Shown here piece after piece: positions 33,296 through 45,575 of a stretch of DNA of 64,000 nucleotides. The translations under genes and the position numbers were made by a program. Source of the stretch: Atherinomorus stipes (lineage: Eukaryota > Chordata > Actinopteri > Atheriniformes > Atherinidae); NCBI GenBank assembly GCA_023101725.1, contig JALJCO010001220.1, positions 124,001-188,000 on the forward strand, written 5' to 3'. How positions within the stretch are numbered: position 1 is the stretch's first letter; every line of letters begins with the position of its first letter. The notes beneath the pieces are model-generated. The model saw nothing but the letters and a program-made list of their open reading frames with translations, had not been told where the DNA came from and ran no database searches.

Positions 33296-36200
33296 ATTAA
33301 AGCTAAACTATAGATTTAATGAGCTGTAAAAGATGGTAAATAGATTTGGATTTGATGTCCCAACGGAGTGACTTTCATAAATGCAGTGTTGACAAAAAGC
33401 AATAGACGACATGGAAATGTAGAAAGAGAGTGAAGACAATGCAAAGGAGAGATGGACAAAAGGAGTTATTGCTCAATGAAAAGCAATGACAGAACAAAAG
33501 AACAATCAAGGAAACAGCTAAAAACCCAGATCTAACCGGCAGGAAGTGTGCTGGAGAATAAAGCTGGGGATGACTCAGCTGAAAATATTTTTAGAGAATC
33601 ATTGAGATAAAAAGAGGAGGAAAAAGGATATGAGAAAGTAGAGTTTATGTTGACGAATCATTTTAAATTTTCCTGTTCTTGCATCCATGTTTAGCTTAAC
33701 CTTTTAATGCTGCCACTCTTGCTGAAATTTTCTCACACTCATGGAGCCAAAGCTGAAAACCAAGTCTTTTATATTCATGAAGGTAAAAATGTAGCTGAAA
33801 ACAAGAGCATCTATAAATGTGCATATTGTATAACAAAGAGGCTTTGTGGGTAGGTCTATACTGGACATAGGCTTGCAAAGTCACAGCCATGTATGAAGAA
33901 CACATAGAAGCTGTTGGTGGTTGTTGTGGGCCACTGCCAAAAAACTTATGCCTCTCTGTGTGCCATTTTCTTCTGAAACATGAGATGCAGCATTGACAGT
34001 CTGTCTTTACAGAAGCTTTGGAACTGAGTAATAGGGGGTTGACAAAAAACCAAAGCAGTTACAAATGTCCGACACTGCAGACAAACCATTGTATTCCTAA
34101 AGCCTTCAACTGGTCCCTTCTCATTTTCTAAAAAGCCCAACAAAAGCGCCTTGCTGTGCATCCAAGTTTTCAGTGTGATGCAATTTACAACCTGCAAGCA
34201 GCGACCTATAGCTTAGACCGACACTCCCCTCCAGTAAGCGCCTGGTTTGTAGTTGTGTGGTCGGGTGTGTGTTAAACTGGCAGTTGGGAGCACATGCCAT
34301 TCCTAAGAACTCTGCAGGACCAGAGGATCTGGTGACAGTGGCTCTTGGCTTACAGAAAGTCAATGCTAAAATGAGATACACTTAGTGGGGGGTGTGGGTG
34401 GAACGGGTGGTCTGAGATGAAGAGGGAAAAGGACAGAAGTGTAAACTGGGGTAGTGATGAACTCAATGAGCTCAAGTTTATCCCTACTTCCCTCCTGCAG
34501 GCTTTCTTTTCTCTGTATCTTCTAAGAGTTCAAGTTAGGCGACTGACCTTCACGATCACCAGATTGAACTTTTTACACAATGTGTGCAGATACTGCATGA
34601 ACTGAAATCTCACAAAAGCTCAGCTTGCAGCAGATTGACATCGAAATGCCTTGTGAAGCTCCTATAGACAGCAGATACAGTGTATACTATACTGCATGCA
34701 TTCCCTTAGGTTGCAATGATGGCATTCACTTTGATCAATTCTGCACTGACACTCTTCTGCAAGATATTTGGGGCCATGTTTAATTCCTTTTAAACTTTTC
34801 CCTGAATTTGATAAATATTTGATTTAGTCTTCGAAACATGTGGGTGTGTGTATGAGTTTGTGTCCTCTTATCTGTCTGTCCTTGAGCGGGAGCCTGCCAA
34901 ACAAACCTGGGTAAGCCTGTAAACAGACTGCACAGACAGTCATCTGTGTCCAAGAAATTTGTGGGATTCATCAGAATTTTCTCCAGCTTGTGTCCATATG
35001 ATATTTCTGTGCTGAGTAGAAATTTTTCACCATACTAATCAAATCTAACAGGTTTCACTGCCAGTGCTTCCCGTCACCGTATGACAAGGGTTTCATGGCG
35101 GATTGAGGTAGCATAGTTTGACCCAGCACAAACAGGCTTTGGGAAGGTCATTCAAAAGGGTCTTGACCACATGAATATGAGATGATATGATTTATAGAGA
35201 AAGTTCTGGCACAGTCTCACACTCCATGGATGGTATGAGCGAAGCTGGAAAAGATCCTCACGGATCGTTCCGTAGGAAGCAACCAGCCCCAGAGAGGAGG
35301 GTCCTTTAGTGGTAGGTGGAGTCTGTGTGGCAGTGGGTACCAGCGTCAGGAGCATAAGGGATGAGAAAAAGCACTGATTAAGATTGAAATGAAATGTACA
35401 ATGTCAGACAGTGTGTGGTAATATGAAGAAAGGAATAGGTCTGAGGACAGAGAAGCAAGACCAGAGGGGGAAATGCTCAATACCAACAAATTTTAATCAT
35501 CTTACTTTCAACATTGAGTTGCTTATGCCATTGGAAAAAAAACAAACAAAAAACCAAACAAAATAAATAACCTCATGGAACCTTTGTTTTTGGCATAACC
35601 ATAACCTCTTGGCTAAATATGCTCTAATGAATGGAAACATCAAGGTCTGATGCTCAACATTCAACACAGTTCTCAGCTTTCTGAGTCCAAATAGACCTTC
35701 ATTCCTTCACTGCAATGTTTGATTTGTGTTTGTTTGTAGTCTCCCATCCCATCCCTTGTAAATTCTGCAACCACGTCTCTTGGACTCTAGAGTCTGGGAT
35801 GTCTCATGAAACTCACTGATCACTTCTTTAAAGTCTTGGCAATGGCAATCGATGATCTTATCTCTCATATGGGTCACAATGTTCCTGCAAGATGAAAATC
35901 AGGTTTAAGATTGCAGTGTAAAAATTGACACCTTTTTTTCTTTTGTTGTATCCTATTTGAAGAATGAAGTTAGTTTTGTGGATTTTATGAACTTAACGTG
36001 TGGGTATAAGGTCATAATACAGTTTCTATGCTCTGATTGTGTTTTATTTACCTTCTGAATAGATCATGGACCCATTTTAACTAACTCAGACATGTGTATT
36101 GCTGTGTAAGAAATTTAGATTTTGAAAAAAAAAACAAAAACAAAACCTGACCCTTTTACAAAAAACAAACAAACAAGCAAACAAAAACAAAACAAGCAAA

Positions 36201-36439
36201 AAAAACCTCAGATAATTTGACAGGCACAATACTAATGAATTGGCATTGTTTACCAATTGTGATTGGTCAGAAAACCTTTTACTTGAGATAGTTATGGGCT
36301 TTCATCAACATGAATGTCTTTCTTGTGTAGGGTTACAGCAGTACATGTTTACCAGGCTGAATATGGACAAATATCTTACAGAGTACATTTGAAAATATGG
36401 AAATGCACATCTCCTTGGCTGTCACATTTATCCTCAGAG

Positions 36440-36472
36440 ATGTCACTCACTTTCAATTAAAGTGAGTGACAT
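36440..36472. repeat. Perfect 14-bp-stem hairpin
   Basis: ATGTCACTCACTTT (36440-36453) and AAAGTGAGTGACAT (36459-36472) pair exactly around CAATT. The stem does not extend further, so it is too short for a pre-miRNA. Confidence 0.9.
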
Positions 36473-36818
36473 ATTATAAATATTATGCATATTATAAAAG
36501 AATATTATAAAAGAATTAAAATGCTATTTTACCTGGGATCATGACAACTGATAGCAATAATCATGTAACAACACATCTTGTGGTACCATGAAATTGAGAT
36601 ATTTATCAAATTATTGAATCAGGAAACTCTTTTATGGTTTCACCCTTACCCCACAAGCCAGTTTGGGGGTTTTACTTCTAATATTTGGAATTAAACAAAA
36701 GAAATGCAAAAGTTGTGAATTTCTATGCCCTTTGTTAATACTGTATATACTATACTATAATACAATATGTCATGCTGATGAATATTGTAAAATAAAACTT
36801 GCACATAATGTATTTTGG

Positions 36819-36842
36819 ATTGCTTGATCATAATCAAGCAAT
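36819..36842. repeat. Perfect 10-bp-stem hairpin
   Basis: ATTGCTTGAT and ATCAAGCAAT flank a 4-nt CATA loop. Confidence 0.9.
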
Positions 36843-37933
36843 TCATAAGTGCACTGATGATGATAATTCATTAGAACTGAAAATATGACCAGATGACTAT
36901 TGTTAAGATGAAAGGAAATAAGGCTTCATTATTAGTAAGAAATAAGAAATGAACAGTAGCCCCTGTTTTAAAGTAGGACATTTTGTTGATCAGTCCAATG
37001 GAAGAAAGCCCACCAACCCCCAACATGGACTTTGTGGCACTAGAACAATGCCACTCTTCTTCCACCATTGTTCCAGAGGAGTCTTAACCAGTAGAGCTGC
37101 TTTCCTTGAACGTTTTTCTGGGGAGGACAATAGTTTCTTATTTGTGTCATACATACACTTAGTGCATGGCGATACCATGCCTAGTTTTCCCAGCCTCCTG
37201 TTGAAATGAGAATTAAACTTGAAATAAAGTACATAAGTGTCCCCTTTTTTGTGTGTGAGTGACATTATGTGTGTCTTTAATATAGGTTCCTTCATTCTTC
37301 TGTCAGTTGTGCTGTTTGAAGATGGCGAACATGTTTCCTGCTATAAGACTGTAAAAGACTAGTGATGTTTTTTCTAAATTACATCAATATAGGTTTCAAT
37401 ACAAAAAAATCTAAGTGATTTAGGTGTGAAAACAAAAAGTTAGTGCTTACAAGAGTGAAGTGAATCAAATTAGATGTATAAAATTGCATACTGAACATCA
37501 AATTGATTTGTGTCTCCAGGATGACAATCTACATAACCACTTTAAACTCCATTTCCACATTCTGGTCTTATAATATGGATGTTTTCTCATATTAAAACCA
37601 TATGTGATGGTTTCAAAAAATACCTCATTGTCTTTTACATTATGTAATTTTATGTTCACAAAATAAAAAAAAAAGTAGAAATGTCCAAGAACACCTGTCA
37701 GTTTTTCAAACACAATATTGTCTTTGTTATTTTTGCTAAATGACACTTTTAAACAAAGTGTAAATAATTCTGTGATGAGCAATTGTTTAATCTAAATTCA
37801 AGAACTCCTTTTCACTGTTAATATCACTGAAAGGGTTAGAATTTCAAAACTTAAATGAAATGAAATGAAAGAAATGAAATGAAAAATACTTTATTCATCC
37901 CAGAAGGGAAATTCAGTGTTGTAAAAGCTCACT

Positions 37934-37964
<31 letters not shown>

Positions 37965-38933
37965 ACAAAAAAGTCAGTTAGTCTTGTTCTTTAGGGTGAT
38001 GGTTGCTGGCAGGAATGAATTTCTGTATCTCTCCGTCCTACAGTGAACCTGACGCAGCCTCCCACTGAACACACTGTTGATTCTTCACCGTGTTGTGGAG
38101 AGGATGGGAAGAGTCCTCCATCATCTTCATCAGCTTGTGCAGCATTCTTTTTTGAACGATCAGCTCCAGCGGCTCCAGAGTTATCCCCACGACAAAACCA
38201 GCTTTCTTGATCAGCTTGTTTAGTTTCTTCAAGTCTCTGATTGGGATGCTGCTGCCCCAGCAGATGGCTGCAAAGCTAATTGCACTTTCCACAACAGACT
38301 TGTAGAAGATCTGCAACATCTTGGTGCAGACGTTGAATGATCTCAGCTTCCTTAAGAAGTAGAGTCTGCTCTGACCTTTCTTGTAGATGTAGTCAGTGTT
38401 GCATTTCCAGTCGAGTCTGTTGTCCAGCTGAACTCCAAGGTACTTGTATTTCTCCACCACCTCCATCTCCTCTTCCAGGATGTAGACAGGACTATGCTGC
38501 TTATTCTTGCTCCTCCTGAAGTCAACAATCATCTCTTTAGTCTTGATGGTATTTAAGATGAGCTGATTGTTACCGCACTATTTCACAAACTGATTGACCA
38601 GTTCCCTGTACTCGGCTTCTTGTCCATCACTGATACACCCCACAACTGCAGAGTCATCAGAGTTCTGCAGATGACAGGACTCAGAGTTGTACTGGAAGTC
38701 TGAGGTGTACAGTGTGAAGAGGAATGGTGAGAGTACAGTCCCTTGTGGTGCTCCAGTGCTGCTGACCACCATCTCAGACACACAACCTTTCAGTCTCACA
38801 AACTGTGGTCTGTTTGTGAGGTAGTCGTAAATCCAGGTGGTTGTGGAGGGATCCACCTGGTAGTTATGGAGCTTCTGACATAGCAAAGCAGGCTGAATAG
38901 TGTTAAATGCACTTGAAAAATCAAAGAACATGA

Positions 38934-39357
38934 AATGAAATGAAATGAAAAATACTTTATTCATCCCCGAAGGGAAATTCAGTATTGTAAAAGCTCACTT
39001 TTTTTACTTTTTCTTTTTTTTTTTTTTTTAAATAAACAAAAAGTCAGTTAGTCTTGTTCTTTAGGGTGATGGTTGCTGGCAGGAATGAATTCCTGTATCT
39101 CTCCGTCCTACAGCGAACTTGACGCAGCCTCCCACTGAACACACTCTGTTGATTCTTCACCGTGTTGTGGAGAGGATGGGAAGTGTCCTCCATCATCTTC
39201 ATCAGCTTGTGAAGCATTCTTTTTTGAACGATCAGCTCCAGCGGCTCCAGAGTTATCCCCAGCACAGAACCAGCTTTCTTGATCAGCTTGTTTAGTTTCT
39301 TCAAGTCTCTGGTTCTGATGCTGCTGCCCCAGCAGATGGCTGCAAAGCTAATGACCC
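38934..39357 (-). mobile_element. 5'-truncated L2 copy inserted into the L2 element
   Basis: A second 3' end of the same family (C-terminal coding 39304-39044, 3'UTR, TGAAA tail) interrupts the larger copy's reverse transcriptase between its ...LRVM and FFDFSSAFNTIQ segments. AACATGA occurs at both edges (38927-38933 and 39358-39364), as expected of a target-site duplication. Confidence 0.88.
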
Positions 39358-41119
39358 AACATGACCCTCAAAGTGCTGCCTGACTGGTCCAGATGAGAGT
39401 GGGCTCTCTGAAGCAGGAAGATGATGGCGTCTTCGACCCCAAGCCCATTACGATATGCGAACTGTAATGGGTCCTGAAAGGTATTCACTTGCTTGTTGAG
39501 GTGAGCCAGTAAGAGTCTCTCCAGGACTTTCATGATGTGAGATGTCAGGGCAACTGGTCTGTAGTCATTTGGTTCAGCTGGTTGTGTTTTTTTAGGGACA
39601 GGAACAAGACAGGTGCTGGAGAACTACTGGATAATGTTGTTCTGAGCAGGTCTTGAGAACTCTGGGACTGACACCATCTGGACCTGCAGCCTTGTTCCGG
39701 TTCAGTTTCTCTAGTTGTTTCTTGACCTGGTCACAGGAGACAGGCTGGATGTGGAGGCAAAAGAGGTCTTAGGATGTCCTGATGTGGAGGGAGATGAGGC
39801 TGTGTTCAGGTCCATGACTGAGGTGCAGGGTGACAGAGTGGAGGTGGGACAGGAAAGCTGTGGGCTCATGGAGGGTGTGTGGTGTGTTGGGTTGTCGGCA
39901 GGGAGGGAACTGAACCTATTGAAGAACATGTTCAGTTTGTTAGCTCTGTCCATACCTCCGTCAGTCTGGTCCCTCTTTAACTTGAAGCCAGTGATTTTCT
40001 TCATTCCCGACCATACATCCCTCACATTGTTCTGCTGGAGCTGGCTCTCCAACTTCTTCCTGTAGTTCTCCTTGCACTTCTTAGTCTGTGTTTTTCAGTT
40101 GTTTTTGTGTGGTCTTCAGTAACTCCCTGTCTCCATCCCTGAAAGCTTTCTTTTTGATGTTCAGCAGCTTTTTCAGGTTACTGGTGATCCAGGGTTTGTT
40201 ATTGGGGAAGCACCTCACTGTTCTCGTTGGAAAGATGTTGTCCACACAGAAGTTTATGTAATCTCTCACACACTCAGTCATGGTGTTGATGTCATCTCCA
40301 TGAGGTTCACAGAGGACATTCCAGTCTGTGGCCTCAAAGCACCCTCTCAGAGCATCTTCAGCCTCAGTAGACCAGGTTTTAATGGTCCTCCTAATGACTG
40401 GCTGTTGCTGAACGATGGGCTTGTAGGTGGAGGTGAGAAGAACCAGATTATGATCTTATCTTCCTAAAGGAGGCAGGGCAGAGGAGTCCAACATCTTATT
40501 TTTTCTGGTGGACCAGCTGACAAACTGCTGGAAAGTTGGCAACGTAGCAGAGAGGGAGACGTTTTTGAAATCTCCAGATATCGCCATGAATGAGTTTGGA
40601 GGCTGTGTTTGTAGTTTAGCCACGACGGAGCTGATGACATCACGGGCTGTCTCTGGTGCGGTACCTGGTATTATATAAACCGCTACCAGAATAACACAGG
40701 CAAACTCTCTGGGCAAATAATATGGACGGAAACGCACAGCTAACAGTTCAATGTCTCTTGTGCAGATCTTCTCCTTGACAGTGATGTGTCCTGGATGGCA
40801 CCAACGCTGATTGACCAGCACTGCAATTCCGCCTCCCTTTAGCTTCCCGCTGAGCTGTTTATTTCAGTCTGCACGGACCGTCTTGAAGCCGTGTACAGAC
40901 TCATTACAGTCCGGGATGTGTTCGTGCAGCCATGTCTCGGTGAAACACATGATACTGCACTCTCTGTACTCTTTCTGAGACCTTGTTAGCACTTCAAGCT
41001 CGTTCATCTTGCTAGCTAGCGATCTCACATTACCCATCACAACAGTTGGAAGAAACGGTTTAAATCTCCACCATTTTTCTCTCTGCCTTACCCCTGCCCT
41101 GCATCCTCTTGTCTTTCTC

Positions 41120-41142
41120 CTCAACTCCACAGTGGAGTTGAG
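41120..41142. repeat. 23-bp palindrome at the L2 5' end
   Basis: CTCAACTCCAC, a central A, then GTGGAGTTGAG: exact 11-bp arms where the recognisable L2 sequence ends. Confidence 0.85.
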
Positions 41143-42001
41143 ATGTTATTTCACTGAAAATCTTGATTTGGGAGAGTTTTGACAGTTAATCCCGGTGGTA
41201 AACAATTTTTTCCGTTGCTATGGATACACATCACAACAAGTAGTGAAAAAAGCCAAATAAATGAGAAAAAATCTCCTGAGTTGCACAGCCTTCAAACCAG
41301 CATAAAAGATCCTCCCAGAAAAACCTAATCTGACAAGTAATGTCAATAAATAAGACAGTTATATTTGGAAAAAAAAACAAAAAAACACGAAAGCTAAGGG
41401 AGAGCTGTTACAAACTGCAGCCACCTAGCAGCGCATTCCAGAAATTTTAAAGACCCACAATGTAACTTTTAGCAGTTTTCTCAGTGACTTGCCCCTATCA
41501 ACAGCTAAACTGGCATCCATCTTGCATCCCACCTGTACAAATAGCTCACTCCAGCCAGTAAAAGACAGTCTTATTTTGACTCATCTTCTCTCTTGTTCTG
41601 TCCCTTGCTCTCTCCCTCTTTTCCTCCGGTAATGTTTCTTTGCTGAATCCACCATGGTGCGCATTCAAAACATCTGCTGTGTTCATATTGGTTCTTATCT
41701 GTTTGCTAGTACAGATCTGGGCATGAAAAAACTCCTCCTTTTTCTGCCAGAAGTGGTGCACTAATAGTGCACCTTTACTGAACTATCACTGGCTGAACGA
41801 CTTGTCCCGCAAATACGCCATCACGTACGGTGTCCAAACTTGGCGTGTGGAAACATCCTTGTTCCGGGCATTCGCTTATGCTCTGAAATTGTTTCCCCTG
41901 GGCACACAGGTGTTTCTCTGTGCGATTGAATTAGCAGACAAGTCGCTGGTAAGTGGCTGGTAAGTGGCTGGCAGTCAGCTGAAAGGGCAACTTTTTCATG
42001 C

Positions 42002-42055
42002 CAGGGGTCTCATTTATAAAACTTTGGGAAGAATCTTAAAAAAAAGTGTACGTAC
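42002..42055 (+). repeat. 5' end of a teleost repeat
   Basis: AGGGGTCTCATTTATAAAAC followed by GTGTACGTACGCAC matches a common teleost DNA-transposon-like repeat beginning this way. It then breaks into low-complexity sequence; the matching other end is not found. Confidence 0.5.
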
Positions 42056-43260
42056 GCACAAAAAAAAAAATTTGCAAAAAAAAAAAAAAATAAAAATATA
42101 AAAAGTGTGGGGAGGAACAAAATAAAAAAAAATTTCCCTTTTAAAAATAACACTTTTCGGAGATTTTGGGGGGGAATTTTGGTTCTTATACCGCCTCCTC
42201 CAAGCCAATATATATAAAAAAAGGGGAAAATCAAAGAAATTTTTGGGAATATTAGATAAAAAAATGGAGGGAGGTAATAAGGAATAAAAAAGGGAGAGAG
42301 GAGAGGAAAAAGAGAAAAAAAGGAAGAAGTGGGGAGGGGGGGGGGGGGGGGGGAGGGGGTGGAGGGAGAACAGAAAAATAATAGGATATGGGGGAAAAAG
42401 GAAAAAAGATAATGGAAAGTTGGGGGGGGTGGGGGGGTGGTGTGGGGGGGGAAGGGTTAAAAAGGGGCTGTCCAGGAAGTGGGGGGGAGGAAGAGCGGGG
42501 CAAAGGGAGTATATAAGAAAATGAAGTGTGGTTTGGTGTGGGCAGGGGGGTTCCCCCCCTACGCACCCCCCTCGCCTGTAAACAGCTCAAGCTGTTTTTT
42601 GAGGGGGTGATGGCTCCAAAGTGGGGTGGGTGGGGAGAGGAGGGGGGGACGGGGGGGGGGGGAATTGGGGTGGTGGGGGGGGTGGGTAGGGGTGAAAAAA
42701 AAAAAGAAATGAAAAGAAAAAGATAATATAATCAGCGTGATAATAATAATAATGTTGAGAAGAATATCTTCATCTTGAAACTATACTTTCCAATCCTGAT
42801 GTTGCATTGTTGATACAATGCCAGCGAATCCATTGAAAAGTATTAAAAAACAGTGTCAATGGAATAATAAATTACAGAAATACAAAAAATTTTAAACACA
42901 TTTTAAAAAAAAAAAATATAATATTTTCTTTTATGTTTTTATGTTTAATCTTTTTCCTTTTCTTTCTAAGATAATTTAAATTTTAATTAAATAATAATTT
43001 AATATTAATATAAATTATAATAAAAAATATAATATATAATAAAAAAAAATGAATAACATCGAACTGGGTCTTAAGGGGGGATGGATGGGTATGGGGGTAA
43101 TGGGGGATAAGGGGAATAAAAGAGGGTAAATGGTGGTATAATGGTTAAATTATCAAAAAAATTCTCATCTCCCCGGTCCCACCAGTGAATCAGAATCTTG
43201 TGCGCGAAGAGGTCAGGGGGCGCCCCTGGGGCCCGCATCTTCCCAATAAACTAAAAATCA
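42056..43260. other. Anomalous low-complexity block
   Basis: Long A runs, G runs (for example 42338-42353) and repeated GGGG strings dominate to about 42720, then A/T runs to 43050 and G-rich words to 43140. The pattern differs from every other part of the window and looks like error-rich or poorly assembled sequence. The proline-rich and glycine-rich open frames here are products of composition. Confidence 0.6.
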
Positions 43261-43519
43261 ATACCGACACATCTCCTGCCACGCCAACCCCATTACGCCC
43301 TAAACACCCCCAGATCTGTACGTGATGTGGTGCGCGACCAGTAGTCGGCTGCAACGTCACAGCTGCATCCTGGATAGAAAAGCTACATAGTGCGGTTTCT
43401 CAACCTTGGGACGCCGCCAGTGATGGCTTGAGAAATGTGCACAATTAAAGTTGGTGTGCCATCAAAACGAGTCAGCACAGATGATTAAGGTCGAAAAGTT
43501 ACATTGTGGGTCTTTAATG

Positions 43520-45570
43520 GTGCTTTTGTAAATTTGTATTTGTACTGTCATAAAAAGATGCTAAACATAGCTCAATTCAACAGTTTAAATTACGATTATA
43601 AAACTGCAGTGTACAATGGCTGACACCCATTGTTTGTTTCCAAAATCACTTATTAAAAGAGAAAGACACCCCCCCCAGGAACTGAACAATTGTAAAACTA
43701 GCTAATTTAAGGTGGTTACCAGGACCACTAGGTTAATCTGAGTTTAAAGCACCCTCTTCTGGCTTACAAGACAAACTCGCTATTCAATACATCTGTCTAC
43801 ACAACCTACTGCCTGAAACACTTTTGGATTAAAAGAAGGTTACGGCTGAAGTTTTCCCCACATTTGAATGGCTGTCTAAACTGTAGAGAAAACATGACAG
43901 CCCTGGCAAGCTACATTCAATACTCACCTCAGTTTTACAGCCTTCATGACTTGTATTTTGCATTTTCTGCCTATGAATCAGATAATGTTAGGGCTTACAG
44001 CATAAGTGAAACTGGGAAGTATTTTTGACACAACCTTTCCAGAGAACTGTTAAACCAGATGTAATCAAAAGTTAGCTGGAGTCCATTACTGTGATGCAAC
44101 AGTTTGCTCTGTGACGCAGTCAAACAGTTGGACATGTGATACAGCTGCCTCGTGATATACACGGGTTCCTCTTTGGGTCCTGCCTGTCTTACAGCTATTC
44201 CTGAGATGTGCTGTAGGTGTGTATTTTGTGAAGCAGCAGTTTATATAATGATGCAGTAGAGGGCCTTCTGACGCAGCAACAAGCTTGACAAGCTAACACG
44301 GCTCTGGCTGATAGATTGTCTGTCCGGATTTGGCTAGCTGTCAATACACGTACGCGAAAATCCTTAGATATGGTACTATAAGAAGATTACATCTAATCTA
44401 CTTAGGGTTTTAGATATTAGCCTGGGGTAATGTAAAGAGAATATACTGTATGATCACAACAGGGAACATAATGCGACAAGGTCACACATTATGTGAGTTA
44501 AATAAAAAAAGAGAAGATTTTGTGTTGAACTGATCCATAAACATAGCAGTGGTTGTCTATGCCAAAGCTGGTCTGCTGCTGAGCAAAAAAAATATGAAAG
44601 AGCTGTGGTGATAGGTTTCGAGGAGACAATGGAAATGTGCAATGGTAAGGCTGCTGTAAGAAAGAACAGCAATATATGCAATGTATAGTTGCAAAAACAA
44701 ATTTTAAACCTGTGCACTTTAATTACATGAAGTAGAAGTTGACTGCAAACAGTCGCCAGGAAAGTTTATTATACACTCTCTCTCTCACACACACACAGGC
44801 TTCAGATTACTGACTATTGGGGTCATGCTAAAAATAGAGACCTGTACCAGATATATTTGAACATTAAGGTGAACACTGTTTAGAGTCGGACAATATTATA
44901 AACTTCTTTTTGACATGTCATGACTTCTTTTTTTCCCTGTATGTGGTTTGATGGACTAGCAGGCCTTAGTGAAGTGAAAATAATCACATGTTAATGATTT
45001 AAGTGGTCAGGAATAGGCCGATTTCACTGGAACATGCTGGGAATGTCTTAAGCACACCTTTAACTGGCCCCTCAAACTGCTAATCTCTCTGAAATATCTG
45101 TTGCTCCAGGATACTGTGTTTCTGGGCTACATGTTAGCGACAGTTAGCCACGGTTAATTAACAGCATCACTAGCCAGCGTGTACATAAAGCAATGAGGCA
45201 TGGTTCAGCAAGGCTTCTAGCTATTGTGGTGTCACACAGTTTTGAAAATTAATCATCTATATACAGTATGCATATGGCAGATTACTTGTCTTGAAGTTAG
45301 ACGGTTTATCATTGGTAATGCAAATACCTTTGTTTGTGTAAATATATGTAGAAACTAATTGTACAAACTTTAAATTCACTGAAAGCTTCACAGTGTTTTC
45401 CATGTGCTTCATGCTATTTGAGTTATCAAAATTGATTATTTTTAAAATAAATAACTGGACCATGGTCCAAATACCTTTGTTAATTCTTAATGTGCACTGT
45501 CTGAGGTTGATGTTTTTAAGCTAAAACCCAGTCTGACAAAAAAAAGTAGGCGCTGCATAAATCCACAACA
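43520..45570. other. Non-coding interval, no gene recognised
   Basis: No exon or named repeat found apart from a short CT/CA array at about 44775-44799. Confidence 0.5.
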
Positions 45571-45575
45571 GAATA

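Larger units (their letters stand above)
33300..37850. other. Non-coding interval with two short hairpins
   Basis: No gene is recognised. It contains A-rich tracts near 35536-35570 and 36125-36205 and two perfect hairpins at 36440-36472 and 36819-36842. Confidence 0.5.
37854..41160 (-). mobile_element. L2-type non-LTR retrotransposon, inactive, with a nested copy
   Basis: Read on the minus strand from about 41160: an endonuclease start (LPTVVMGNVRSLASKMNELE, then CFTETWL) at 41130-40864, further endonuclease and linker pieces to 40456, a Lys-rich linker (40281-40081), the start of the reverse transcriptase to 39348, then after an interruption its continuation from 38930 (FFDFSSAFNTIQPALLCQKL, GAPQGTVLSPFLF, SDDSAVVGC) and the C-terminus to 38038. 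The 3'UTR ends in a TGAAA-type tail (plus-strand 37854-37885). Stops and frameshifts break the frame, and the residue before SDD in the catalytic motif is changed. It is a pseudogenised element; the L2/CR1 clade call is from memory. Confidence 0.88.
41447..43517. mobile_element. Candidate element with 24-bp inverted ends
   Basis: Positions 41447-41470 and 43494-43517 are exact 24-bp reverse complements, each with TTAA outermost followed inward by AGACCC. Flanking sequence differs. This could be a TTAA-target DNA transposon, or two copies of one repeat in opposite orientation. No transposase is visible inside, and much of the interior is anomalous. Confidence 0.4.

Noticed and set aside
42252..42726. 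Proline-rich and glycine-rich open frames
   Set aside because: Product of G-run composition in the anomalous block; the sequence itself is doubtful.
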